Assembly: GCA_026315105.1 (NCBI GenBank)
Contig: CM048750.1
Span: 109,523,297 to 109,587,296 of the forward strand
DNA: 64,000 nucleotides
DNA from: Locusta migratoria
Lineage: Eukaryota; Arthropoda; Insecta; Orthoptera; Acrididae
Direction of reading: 5' to 3'
In this document: piece after piece, positions 30,528 through 41,250 of the stretch
How positions within the stretch are numbered: the first letter of the stretch is position 1
Layout of the letters: each line of letters starts with the position of its first letter
The notes under the pieces: model-generated
What the model saw: only the letters and a program-made list of their open reading frames with translations
The model's database searches: none
What the model was told of the DNA's origin: nothing
Program-made: the position numbers and the translations under genes

Positions 30528-32610
30528 GTGGTCGAAAGATCACTCTTACAAAATGCTTCTTTAAAATTCTTCCCATTTTAGAATAGTGGTTGCCCACATA
30601 CGGCAAGAATGCCATGGACCTGATCACCACCTTATCTTCTTTTTGTTCTTGTTCACATTTCTTCCTCTTTTCACCTGTGCGAATTTGGCGTGTAGAATAT
30701 CCATTTCCCTGAAAAATGATTACAAATGTTCTAATACTTCAGATACCACATGTGCCCGGTGCAGCAGAGTACGTATCACTCCTGTGGTTTGTGCAGGGTG
30801 CTGACAGCTTATCGTTTGCAAATATGGTTCTGTGTGTATGGGCTTCCGATAGACGGAGTGACCCAGAGACCCATCATTTCTTTGACTGACACCAACACAC
30901 CATGCAATAAAGTATAGATCGGTCCAACAGCATGATGAATAGACTCGTCAGAAATCGCATAAAGTGCTGTTCACAGATGAAATCGCAACCACACAATCGT
31001 CCCAGACGTTTCGAAGGCAGCCTGTGAAGCCTGAACTTTACGGCAGGGCTTGTATTTAAAAAAAAGACAGGGATGGAAGATCAGTGCCTAGTTGACAAAG
31101 TTCTTAAACACCTCCCCTCTTTCATGCCTATCCTCGGCGATATTACTATCACACTTCGTGCCAGTTCCCTGGTTTGTAAACGGGGCAGCACTGCACGCGA
31201 GGTGCCGTGTCGATATGTAACTTCAGTGCATGTCTGAATTCACTCTTTTACTAACCTTGTGTCTTCTGTCGTAGTTGATGTCCCATTGCGCAGGTGAAGC
31301 ACACAGGTCGCACGTCCGTTGCACTTGAAGTGATGCTAAAAGACGTGTTGATATGTGGCTAGGAAGTACTGCACTACGAGTAACTTTAGCTTTTGTAGGA
31401 TGCCAGTGCTTGTTTTTATTGAAGAAATGCGAGTGTATATCCAAGCACAAATATACAGACTAAGTAATGTTAAAAATATAAACGTTGCATAACGTATAAA
31501 CTATCCCTGACCCGCACTGAACTAACATGAATGTGCAAGGTATCGCGGTCGGCGCTCGACTGACTGCCGCCGCCTCTCGCTGCGCGCCACAAGCCACCGT
31601 TTTGGCACCAAGTGAAACTTCTAGACTAACGTTATTCAACTTATTACAAAATATTCAAATAATTAAATCTTTGAATTAACCAGAATATAGCTTGGCACAA
31701 AAGCATTACAGAAAGTATACAGACAGTTTTTAATAAACTTAGGAATGTTAAATATTAATATAATAAGCTTAAAGTTTTGGCGGACAACTAGTATAGGCGG
31801 GAGCCAATCAGATCTCAAGTTCCAATAGGGGCGGAACTTTCCCACGGGATACAAGCTCATCTACTGTCTCTCTCTCACACACCCTTTCTACTATTGCGTA
31901 ACACAGTACTCCAACCAAGAAAACTTCTTTAACACCCAATATTGATATGCGAAATAAATGGCTCCATATCAGCCCTCTCACAACTTCTCAGACACACCAC
32001 CCAATGAGTGCAGGAATTCGTGATTCTTTGAGTCAATCAAACGGCTATACTATACAAGGATGATATGCTCCGACACATAGTGCAACCTTACCGGAAGGAC
32101 TTCGGTGAGGGATTCATCTAAAGGCAACAACTCTCACATTCATTGTGTACATCTTGTGTATACATTTCCTTCACGATCATGACATTGCAAGATTAAAATT
32201 TGCCGGAATGTTGTTCACACATGAACTCTATCAAAATGCCTGGGATACGTTTCAAGGGCCTTATTTTTCTTTTTTTGGAAGAGACGAACCACCAACCAAT
32301 CTCAGAGATGTATGCCGAATCGCCGTTTATGGCGAGTACTCGCCCGGAAATCGGAATAGTGGACTGTATAACGGTGGACTGTATAACCAAATAACCAAAG
32401 AAATATTTTACCCAAGAAGACCGTAATCTTATATTCATACAGTAGAGCTGCATGTCATCGGGAAAGTAACAACTGTGGTTTCCCCTTGCTTTCAACTGTT
32501 CGCAGTAGATACGTGGCCAGCCACGTTAGTTGATGTTCCGAGACCAGCTCAGTCAATCATCTAGACTGTACCTAATGTAAAAGGCTGTTGTTGCTCTTCA
32601 GAAACCACAC
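30528..32610. other. Unannotated sequence
   Basis: About 2 kb with no secure feature. A segment near 30958-31040 reads weakly like the 'LFTDE' region of a transposase in one frame but is too short to call. 31500-31620 is locally GC-rich. Confidence 0.4.
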
Positions 32611-32619
32611 GTTTGTCTG

Positions 32620-32798
32620 GCCTCGCCACAGATAAAATACGAGAAATCAGAGCTCGAACGGAGAAATTCAGGTGTTATTTCTTCCCGCGCGCTCTTCGAG
32701 AATGGAATGGGAGATAAATAGTATAAAGGTGATCCGATGAACCTTCTGGTAGGCACTTAAATGTGATTTGCAGAGTATCCCATGTAGATATAGATGTG
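32620..32798 (+). mobile_element. CR1-like LINE 3' end fragment
   Basis: Encodes 'CYFFPRALREWNG' (the C-terminal signature of this LINE family), followed by 'ggtaggcacttaaatgtga' and a degenerate GATGTA tail. It is the same 3' end as at 17280-17357, 33268-33345 (inverted), 43690-43765 and 49478-49640 (inverted). Confidence 0.82.
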
Positions 32799-32975
32799 TC
32801 ACTGCGTCAGCGTATTCATTCGCTATGCTCCGATGCACGTGGGTGTTTCCCGTCGGGGGTTCGTACCCCCACTCGGGCATGATTTTGTGCTGTCTTTAGT
32901 TCATAAGTAGTTTGTAAGTTTAGGGACTGTTGACCTCGCACTTAAGTCCCATAAGCTTTACAAACAGTTGAACAC
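32799..32975 (+). mobile_element. tRNA-derived SINE, family A, 5'-damaged
   Basis: Box B-like 'GGTTCGTACCC', 'ctcgggcatgattttgtg', 'cataagtagtttgtaag' and the tail 'acaaacagttgaac'. It follows the LINE 3' end directly. Confidence 0.8.
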
Positions 32976-33034
32976 TTTTGACTAGCGACCAAATACGCTC
33001 CGTGTATTATATCCTTTATACATGTTAGCATAAG

Positions 33035-33265
33035 CACGCGCTCGGTTAGCCGTGTGGGCTAACCCACCGCATTCCGAGACGGGGAGGCGTACCGGCCCCG
33101 GTTCGAATCCACCCGGCTGATTAAAGAAAGGGGTCGGGGTGCCGGCCAGCCTGCATGTGGTTTTTAGGCGGTTTTCCACATCCCCTAGGAGAATACCGGG
33201 CTAGTCCCCACGTGCGGCCTCATTTACACGACTCGCAAACATTTCGTAACACTTTACACGTTCAC
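33035..33265 (+). mobile_element. SINE, family D
   Basis: Head 'cgcgctcggttagccgtgtg' with box B 'GGTTCGAATCC', then 'gtgccggccagcctgcatg', 'ttttaggcggttttccac' and a 3' segment 'cacacacata'. The body differs from family A. I recall this type as common in grasshopper genomes, which is inference. Confidence 0.72.
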
Positions 33266-33267
33266 AC

Positions 33268-34535
33268 ACATATACATCTACATCTACATAGATACTCTGC
33301 AAATAACATTCAAGTGCCTGGCAGAGGGTTCATTAACCACTTTCATAACTTTTCTCTATCGTTCCATTCTCTAATAGCGCGCGGGAAGAAAGAACACCTA
33401 TATCGTTCCGTTTTCGATCTGATTTCTTTTGTTTTATTGGGATGGTCATGTCTCCCTAAGTAGGTGGGTGCTAGCAAAATATTTTCACATTCAGAACTAA
33501 AAGTCGGTGATTGAAACTTGTCAAACAGATCACGCCGCAATGAATAACGTCTTTCTTTTAATGATTTCCACCCCAATTCGTGCAACATTTCCGTGACGCT
33601 TTCCCCCCGTAACGTGATAGAACAAAACGAGTCGCCCTTCTCTGAACCTTCTCAATGTCTTCCGTCAATACCACCTGGTGAGAGTCCCACAAGGGGCAAC
33701 AGTACTCCAGGAGAGGACGCACAAGTGTGATGTAGCCAGTCTCTTTGGTGAAGCTGGTGCATCTTCGAAGCGTTCTGCCGATGAAACGTAACCTTTGATT
33801 CGCCTTCCCCACAATATTTTCTATGTGTTCTCTCCATTCAAAGTTGTTCGTAATTGTAACTCCTAGTATTTGGTAGAATCTACGACCTTGAGGTTTGACT
33901 GATTGCCGGCCGCGGTGGCCGAGGAGACTGAGGCGCTTCAGTCACGGTCTGCACGGCCACTCCGGTCGGGGGTTCGAATCCCCCCTCGGGCATGGATATT
34001 TGTGCCGTCCTAGTTCGTAAGTAGTTCATAAGTAGTTTGTAAGTTTAGGGACTGATGACCCCGTAGTTAAGTCCCATAAGCTTTACAAACATTTGATTTT
34101 TGTTTGACTGATTTATCGCGTAATTGAAGTTCAGCGGATTTCTTTTAGTGGTCATGTGTATTACTTCACACTCTTCTTTATTTAGTGTCAATTGCCAATT
34201 TTCGTACCAGGCAGAAATTTTGTCTAAATCGATTTGCAGTTGGTTTTGATCCTCTGTTGACTACACTAACCGATAAACGACAGCATCATCCGCGAACAAT
34301 CTGAGGGAGCTATTCAGATTGTCTCCTAAATCGCTTATAAACACGAGGAAGAGTAGGGGACCTATAACGCTTCCCTGTTGAACGCCAGATATCACTTCTG
34401 TTTTACTCCATGACGTACCTCAATTACAACGAACTGTGTTCTTTCTGATAGGAAATCGTGAATCCAACCGCACAATTGGGGAGATATTCAATAAGCACGC
34501 AAATTCATAAGAAGCCGCTTGTGGGGTAAACACTA
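33268..34535 (-). mobile_element. CR1-like LINE, minus strand, split by a SINE
   Basis: Minus-strand motifs in order: 'SERTQFVVI'-like entry (about 34450), motif B 'GVQQGSVIGPLLFLVFISDL' (34400-34330), motif C 'LFADDAVVYR', then thumb and helices 'ANQRLRFIGRTLRRCTSFTK' (33800) and 'LVRPLLEYCCPLWDSHQ'. The 3' end has 'ttcaagtgcctggcagagg' and 'tacatctacatctacata' (33272-33289, inverted tail). The FADD catalytic pair is retained, but stops and frameshifts are frequent. The SINE at 33905-34101 interrupts it. Confidence 0.88.
33905..34101 (+). mobile_element. tRNA-derived SINE, family A, 12-bp TSD
   Basis: Near-consensus copy with box A 'TGGCCGAGGAG' and box B 'GGTTCGAATCC', body 'tcgggcatggatatttgtg' and tail 'acaaacatttgat'. 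Direct repeats GTTTGACTGATT at 33893-33904 and 34102-34113 show insertion into the LINE. Confidence 0.94.
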
Positions 34536-34554
34536 TATAACAATATAACACTAT

Positions 34555-34710
34555 AAACAGACATTTGGGGTACACATTTCCTCCTTGGGGGCATGGGGAG
34601 GCGGCAGGAAGAGCATCCGGCCACCCTGTTAATATTAACACATGCCACATCCGCGTTTAACTCAGTGCCGACCCTGCATGTGCGGGAAAGGGCCGAGAGA
34701 GACAGACACA
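34555..34710 (+). mobile_element. Short conserved LINE/SINE tail fragment
   Basis: Contains 'ggcggcaggaagagcatccg' and 'gtgccgaccctgc' followed by 'ggaaagggc', a block I recognise from 3' regions of insect non-LTR elements. No coding part. Class uncertain. Confidence 0.45.
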
Positions 34711-34739
34711 CATGGTAGCATAAGCATACTGTGCGTATC

Positions 34740-35315
34740 TCACCTGATCGCCAAGCTGTTTAGTACACTGTAGTTTCTCAGTCTCCTTCCGTATCGACTC
34801 ATGGATGTTACATTATAAACTTGTTTCTCCATTTCAATTTAGTGTTGCGAGTGACACGCTATCTGCAGCGTCTGCCGCCCCGCGTACTGCAGCGGGGCTG
34901 TAAGCGCAGTTATTTACGGGGTGCAATCAATCTCTGAGAGGACAGCCGGAATCCTTGCTCCCCTTCACTTCCCCCCCTCCCCCCATTAGCTAACTATGCC
35001 TCACCCCATACCGCCACCGCCACAGAGCACTATGCTCGCCTGTTCGACGAGCCAATTAGCAGAACGTCGGCAGGCTATACAGGGTGAGTTGGATGGGGAG
35101 GGAGGGGGTAGGGGCGCAGAATTTCCCGCTACACGCGTCGTAATTGCCGCTAGCGGCACCTCTACTGCTCCCCTCCCCTCCTTTGCAGTGGGACAGCTCC
35201 GCCACTGTGCCGTCGCCGGCAGTCGGGCGTATCTAAATTAATAACGTGCCGCGGGGGCGACGCCTCTGATTGTCGTGTTCCGGTCTCTGGATCACATCAA
35301 ACGTGACTCGCTTAC
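34740..35315. other. Unannotated, GC-rich sequence
   Basis: C-rich and G-rich stretches without a motif-bearing frame. Nothing assigned. Confidence 0.4.
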
Positions 35316-35329
35316 TGTCTGCCCTGTGC

Positions 35330-35379
<50 letters not shown>

Positions 35380-35663
35380 ATCCGTGTGTGCGTGTCTGCG
35401 AAAATGTATGAGTCAGGGGTATGGGGAGAGATTGGCGAAGGGATCGTCTGTGTGTCACTGATTGAAGAGGTGTGGGAGAGGATATGACGTTTCTACCACT
35501 ATACAGGGTGTCCCACTTAAAGTTTTCACCCCAGGCATCTCTGGAACAATGAAAAATAATGAATTTCGACTTCAAAGGAATGGAATTACGGTAGGTGATT
35601 ATTAAAAGCAAATGCTACGACACATTCTGAAACGTAAACAAATAATAGGAGGCGAGGTACTGG
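35316..35663 (+). repeat. Direct duplication, copy 1, with (TG)n
   Basis: Starts 'tgtctgccc', includes a long (TG)n run (about 35331-35379), then 'gtgtctgcgaaaatgtatg', 'acagggtgtcccacttaaag' and 'gaatttcgacttcaaagg', and ends 'gcgaggtactgg'. Repeated at 35741-36062. Confidence 0.9.
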
Positions 35664-35740
35664 GAATATTGAAGTTGTGTAGCGGCATCGTGAGTCGTGT
35701 CGGGATAGTGTAATGATACTTTCTCTATTTTTATGGATGG

Positions 35741-36062
35741 TGTCTGCCCCGTGCAGGTGTGTTTGTGTGTGTGTGTGCATCCGTGTGTGCGTGTCTGCGA
35801 AAATGTATGTGTCAGGGGTATGGGGAGAGATTGGCGAAGGGAGCGTCTGTTTGTCACTGATTGAAGAGGTGTGCGAGAGGATATGGCGTTTCTACCTCTA
35901 CACAGGGTCTCCCATTTGAAGTTTTCACACCAGGCATCTCTAGAACAATGAAAAATAATGAATTTCGACTTCAAAGGAATGGAATTACGGTAGGCGATTA
36001 TTAAAAGCAAATGCTACGACACATTCTAAAACGTAAACAAATAATAGGAGGCGAGGTACTGG
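35741..36062 (+). repeat. Direct duplication, copy 2
   Basis: Close match to copy 1 with a much shorter TG run, which accounts for the length difference. The spacer (35664-35740) contains a fragment of the tRNA-bearing repeat ('ggcatcgtgagtcgtgtcgg'). Confidence 0.9.
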
Positions 36063-36071
36063 CACGCCTCC

Positions 36072-36500
36072 TGTCAGATACATATTTCCAACCTTACCCT
36101 GCCCAGAGTACTCAAACTCGTAGTTTTGAAACTAATTCCCGTAAGAGCAAGGGCACCAAACTTGCGCACCCCTCACCACTAACGAAACGATCATTGCCCG
36201 TCAATGGCATATTATACTTGTGGCGTCGATTCCGAAAGAAAAGACGTCATTTCTGATCCTGCAGTTATTATTTCATATTCACAGAACTACGAGTTTGAGT
36301 CCTGTAGGCAGGGTAGGGCTGGACATTTGTATCTGTCGGGAGTCGCTCTTAGGTAGTCCTAGCAGGTGCGGTGATCATTCTGTCCCCAGTGGTGTAGTGG
36401 TCAGCGCAACTGCCTAGAAAGCAGGAGACCCGAGTTCATGTCCCGGATGGGTACACATTTTCAACTTTGCCCATTCGCAGTTGATGTCATATATTCTATG
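36072..36500 (+). repeat. tRNA-like repeat, family C, with inverted flank
   Basis: The tRNA-like module 'gtggtgtagtggtcagcgca' ... 'ccgagttcatgtcccgg' matches the right half of 30118-30527. Upstream, 36072-36137 and 36263-36335 are inverted copies of each other (shared 'ctcaaactcgtagtt'). Confidence 0.72.
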
Positions 36501-36524
36501 ACAATGAATTAATGTAAGTGAAAG

Positions 36525-36790
36525 GAATTCTTTTACGAAGGCATTTGTGTGGAGTGTTGCCTTGTACGGGAGTGAAACTGGGACGATAAATAGTTCAGGT
36601 AGGAATAGAATAAAGCCTTCTGAAATATGATGCTAGAGAAGAATGCTGACGATTAAGAGGGTTATCGCACAATTAATGAACAGGTACCAAACGGAGTTGA
36701 GGAGAAAAGGAATTTTTGGCTTACCTTGATTAAAAGAAGTGATTGATTGGTAGGACACATTCTTAGACATCCTAACGTGAAACCTATGCT
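36525..36790 (+). mobile_element. LINE fragment (same family as 38575-41250)
   Basis: Encodes 'KAFVWSVALYGSETGTINSS' and a degenerate 'RRMLTIKR' region ending at 'GHILRHP'-like sequence. Broken in several frames. Confidence 0.78.
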
Positions 36791-37925
36791 GTTGAGATTT
36801 TTATTCTACTCTTCCAACTATTTATAGTGCGCAATCGACCTGACCTATTGTATATGTGGCTCTTGCAAGGAAGACATCAACAACATGTCACGAAGAAGTC
36901 AGAAAGATGCTCCTTGCCATTCTACAATCGGTTCAACTTTATCACTTGCGTAAAGATAGACGTAGATGACGTCTACTGTAAGAAAAAATCTTAAAATTAA
37001 CAAAGTGTAACTAGTGAGGATCAGTTCAGGTACTAAAGTGATGTCGCTAGTTACTGAAATGAAAAACTGATTGTGAATCACTTAGTTTATTATTTAACCT
37101 TTTTAGAAAACTCAAATTTATAAAAACAATAAATTAGATATTTTAATTTCCAAGTTCCAGATAGGTTCACAGGATAGATGAAACGTATAAGCAATTTCAC
37201 AAACAGTGGGTGTTTGTTCACTAGTACATGTCGGCCTTAATTATCTTGTCGCACTTGTGACATGATCTCGTAATTTGTATATCAAACCATAATCAACATA
37301 ATTGAAAATGTCCTTACCCCATTGAGTTTATATTCAAAAGATTTCTCTTGACGAGTAGAATGTGATTGTGAGGGCGGAATATGAAGGACATGGCAGTGAG
37401 GAAAACTTGACTCCATACACATCCCTCCCCTTGTGATAAAATTTTTGTTTGGGGTTTTGTTACTTATGAGGAAAACATTAACAAAAACAGGCAAAAATTA
37501 CCGATTTATAAATATCATTAAGCCATCCCTAACAATTATACCTTTTCATATTTTCTGTATAGATTTAACTACTATTTTTAGAGTTGTGTTTTGTTTTATA
37601 GCAAAAAATTTACTTTTACAATAGTGTTTTTCTTCTTTCTTTCGTTGCCATTATTTGTTTACGTTTCTGTTATCATTTAAATTTACATTGATTTGCCTCT
37701 CTCAACTCGTTTCTTGTAAAACTTATTGTTATTTCATGAGATTTTTTTTCTAATGATATAACTTTGGAAAGATCTGCTTCTTTCTGTGTTAGCGTTGTAT
37801 TTGGTGATGAATCCCATAGCGGTATCGCTTGTGAGATATCTGTCACTTTTCATCTCCTATCTAACTCTTCTCTCTCTTTCTCTCTGGCTGCTAAACATTC
37901 CATTATGTACTCAGTTTCAATATAT
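36791..37925. other. Unannotated AT-rich sequence
   Basis: No feature recognised. Confidence 0.45.
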
Positions 37926-37929
37926 TCAT

Positions 37930-38560
37930 AATTATTTATGTTGTATACATTACGTGTCATTTGTTACATCTTTGTGTCTGTCTTTGTTCATTTGTATGTT
38001 TTTGTCCCTCGTTTTTAACCTTGTTGGTTTCATCGAATACATCGACCGATCCTGTGAGTAATTCCTCATCTGGAATTTCTTTAATTTTAGGAAGAGGTGG
38101 CAACTCGTCTTCGCTATCGGAATTTAAAATATTAATGCTATCATTCCATGCATTGTACTGTGTTTCTATCTATTCTGAAATTAGGTTGTCAATTGAATTT
38201 TGGATTCTATTTTGTTGGTGTTTGTGAAGCATAAGGGACCCAACAGCGCGATCATCAGTCCCTAAACCTACAAACTACTTATGAACTACCTTATACTAAA
38301 GGCGACACAAACATCCATGCCCGAGGGGGGATTCGAACCTCCGACTGTAGTGGCCGTGCAGACTGTGACTGGCGCGCCGCAGTATCCTCGGCCACAGCGG
38401 CCGGCTTTTGTTGGTGTAAACTGTTACTGTTATTATCTACTTGACTTGTATGTGTCTTATTTATTTGAATGCAATAACTGTTGCAATATTGTTGTGCTTG
38501 TGGGACGTCAGTGTGTTGCCTACCACCTCCGTGTCCCGTTGTCAATCCTTACGTTTTTCT
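37930..38560 (-). pseudogene. Unrecognised minus-strand coding remnant, split by a SINE
   Basis: With the SINE at 38222-38405 ignored, one minus-strand frame continues across the insertion site. It is rich in Gln/Asn ('VDNNSNSLHQQNRIQNSIDN'), has one stop, then an acidic segment ('SDSEDELPPLPKIKEIPDEE', 'TGSVDVFDETNK'). No domain recognised. A transposon gag/ORF1 or a lost host exon are both possible. Confidence 0.35.
38222..38405 (-). mobile_element. tRNA-derived SINE, family A, 12-bp TSD
   Basis: Minus-strand copy. The plus strand shows 'gatcatcagtccctaaac', 'catgcccgaggggggattcg' and 'ctcggccacagcggccggc'. The direct repeat TTTTGTTGGTGT lies at 38210-38221 and 38406-38417. Confidence 0.92.
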
Positions 38561-38574
38561 AGATTTGGTGGTCT

Positions 38575-41250
38575 AACTAACAGGGTTATAAATACAAAAT
38601 CACTTGTGGGTATTACAGTAGTAGGTCTGATAATGAATAAGAAAAACGGGACATGGGTAAACTACTATGAGCAACGCAGTGATCGCACTATTGTAGTCAA
38701 GACAGACACTAAGCCAACACGGACTACAGTAGTAGTAGTTTACATGCCAACTATCTCTGCCGATGATGAGGTCATCGAAGAAATGTATGAGGAGGTAAAG
38801 GAAATTATTCAGACAATTAAGGGAGAGGAAAAGGAAGGGAGGGGAAGATAATAGGTGAATATGGATTGGGCAAAAGAAATGAAAGAGGAAGCCGCCGGGT
38901 ACAATTATGCACAGAAGATAATTTAGTTATTACAAACACCTGAATTTGAAAATCATGAAAGAAGGTTGTATATGTTGAAGAGACCAGGAGACACCGGAGG
39001 GTACCAGATATATTTAATAATGGTAATACATATTTTTCGAAACCAGGTTTTAAACTGTAAGACATACCCAGGGGCAGATATAGACTCTGACCATAACTTA
39101 TTAGTCATGAAATGTAGGCTGAAACTGAAAAAACTGCAGAAAGGTAGGAAAATAAGGAAATGGCACTTGGATAAATAGAGGGAATCTGAAGTTCTTAAGA
39201 ATTTCAGAGGAAACTTTAGGCAACAATTGACAGAAACAGGGGAGAAATAAAACAGTAATAAGAGGAATGGGTAGCATTGAGAGCTGAAATAGTGAAGGCA
39301 GCAGAGGACAAGGTAAGACCAACAAAAAATCCTTGGATATCACAGGAAATACTAAATTGGGGAAAGGAGAAAAAATGTTATTCAGTAAATGAGACAGGCA
39401 ACATGAAGTACATACGACTAAGAAATGAGATAGCAGGAAGAGCAGAACAGCCAAGGAGGAGTGGCTAGAAGGCAATTTCAAGTCAGTAGAAGAATGTGTA
39501 AGTAGGGGAAAAATAGATATCACCTACAGGAAAATAAAAGAGGCATTTGGAGACAAGAAAAGCAGCTGTATGAATATGAAGAACTCAAATGGAAAACCAG
39601 TTCTCAGCAAATAAGGGAAAGTTGAAAGGTGGAAAGAGTATATACAGGGGCTGTACAAAGGCATTGAACTTACAGACAATATTGTAATACTGGATGAGAA
39701 AATAGATGAAGATGAAATAGGAGATACTATACTGAGAGAAGAATTTGACAGAGTCCTGAAAGGCCTAAGTCGATACAAGGCCCGGAGTAGATGACATTCC
39801 CTCAGAACTACTAAAGTCTCTTGGAGAACTAGTCACTACAAAACTACATCACCTAGTGCGTAAGATGTATGAGACAGGCGACAAAAGATCGGACTTTAAG
39901 AAAAATGTAATAATCCCCTTTCCAAAGAAAGCAGGTGCAGACAAGTGTGAAAATTACAGAACCATCAGTTTAATAAGTCATGGCTGCATAATTTTAACAC
40001 GAATTATTTACAGAAGAATGGAGAAGCTGGGAGAAGCTGAACTTGGGGAAGATCAGTTTGGATAAAGGAGAAATGTAGGAACACGGGAGGCAATTCTCAC
40101 TTTACCGTTCATCTTAGGAGACAGATTAAGGAAAGGCCAACCTACATTTCTAGCTTTTGTAGATTTGGAGAAAGCTATTGACAATGTTGATTAGAATATA
40201 CTCTTTCAAATTCTGAAATCATGAGGAGTAAAATATAGGGAACGGAGGGTTATTTACAACTTGTACAAAAATCAGACAGCGCTTATCAGAGTTGAAGGGC
40301 ATGAAAGGGATGCAGATGTTGGGAAGGGAGTAAGACAGGCTTGTAGTTTTTCTCCAATGCTATTCAGTTTCTACATTTAGCAAACTATAAAGGAAAGCAA
40401 GGAAAAATTTGGAGAAGGAATGAAAGCTCAGGGTGAAGAAATAAAAACATTGCGTTTTGCCGGTGATATTGTAAATCCGTCAAGGACAGCAAAACACTTG
40501 GAAGAGCAATTTAAAGGAATGGACAGTATGTTGAAAGGTGCGTATAAAATGAACATTAACAAGAGCAAAACGAGGGTAATGGAGTGTAGTCTAAGAAAAT
40601 CGGGCGATGCTGAAGGAATTAGATTAGGTAACGAAACAAAGAAGGTGGTAGATGAGTTTTGTTACTCGGGCAGTAAAATAACATGCGATGGTCGCAGTAC
40701 AGAGGATATAAAATGCAGAATGGCAATAGGAAGAAAGGCGTTTTTGGAAAAGAGAAATTTGCTAACATCGAATATTAATTTAACTGCAAGGAAGTTGTTT
40801 CTGAAGGCATTTGTGTGGAGTGTGGCCTTGTATGGGAGCGATACATGGACGATAAACTATGTGGACAGTATTAGGATAGAGTCTTTTGAAATTTGGTGTT
40901 ACAGAAGAATGCTGAAAATTAGGTGGGTGGATCGCATAACTAATGAAGAGGTACTGAACAGAATTGGAGAGAAAATTAATTTCTGGCAAACCTTGACTAA
41001 AAGAATTGATCGACTGGCAGGACACATTCTTAGACATCAAGGAATCGAAATTTACCAATGGAGGGAAGTGTGTGGGGTAAAAATCGCAGAGGGAGACCAA
41101 GAGACGAATATAGTAAGCAGATTCAAATTTATGTAGGTTGCCGTTCTTATGAGGAGATGAAGAGGCTTGTTCAGGATATTGTAGGATGGAGAGTTGCATC
41201 AAACCAGTCTCCGGACTGAAGACCACATCAAAAACAACGGTCTCGCTGTA
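38575..41250 (+). mobile_element. Non-LTR retrotransposon, endonuclease-RT family, degenerate
   Basis: From 5' to 3': endonuclease C-terminal part 'TTVVVVYMPTISADDEVIEE' (38700-38790), a decayed linker, RT (39790-40500), thumb and C-terminal region (40500-41136), and the 3' end 'gcatcaaaccagtctccgg' followed by 'gaagaccac' (41198-41230). This 3' end recurs inverted at 45108. The clade is uncertain (RTE-, Vingi- or I-group-like). In-frame stops are present throughout. Confidence 0.88.
39790..41136 (+). pseudogene. Reverse transcriptase region of the LINE at 38575
   Basis: One frame with only a few stops: 'SDFKKNVIIPFPKKAGADKC' and 'YRTISLISHGC' (fingers), 'FLAFVDLEKAIDNVD' (motif A), 'VGKGVRQACSFSPMLFSF' (motif B), 'LRFAGDIV' (motif C), then 'FCYSGSKITCDGRSTEDIKC' and 'EIWCYRRMLKIRWVDRITNE'. 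Motif C has lost the first catalytic Asp (FAGD in place of FADD), so the copy is inactive even without its stops. The last 238 codons (40420-41136) are open. Confidence 0.87.

Noticed and set aside
30958..31040. Weak 'LFTDE'-like transposase signature
   Set aside because: Only a few residues match and neither flanking motifs nor terminal repeats were found.
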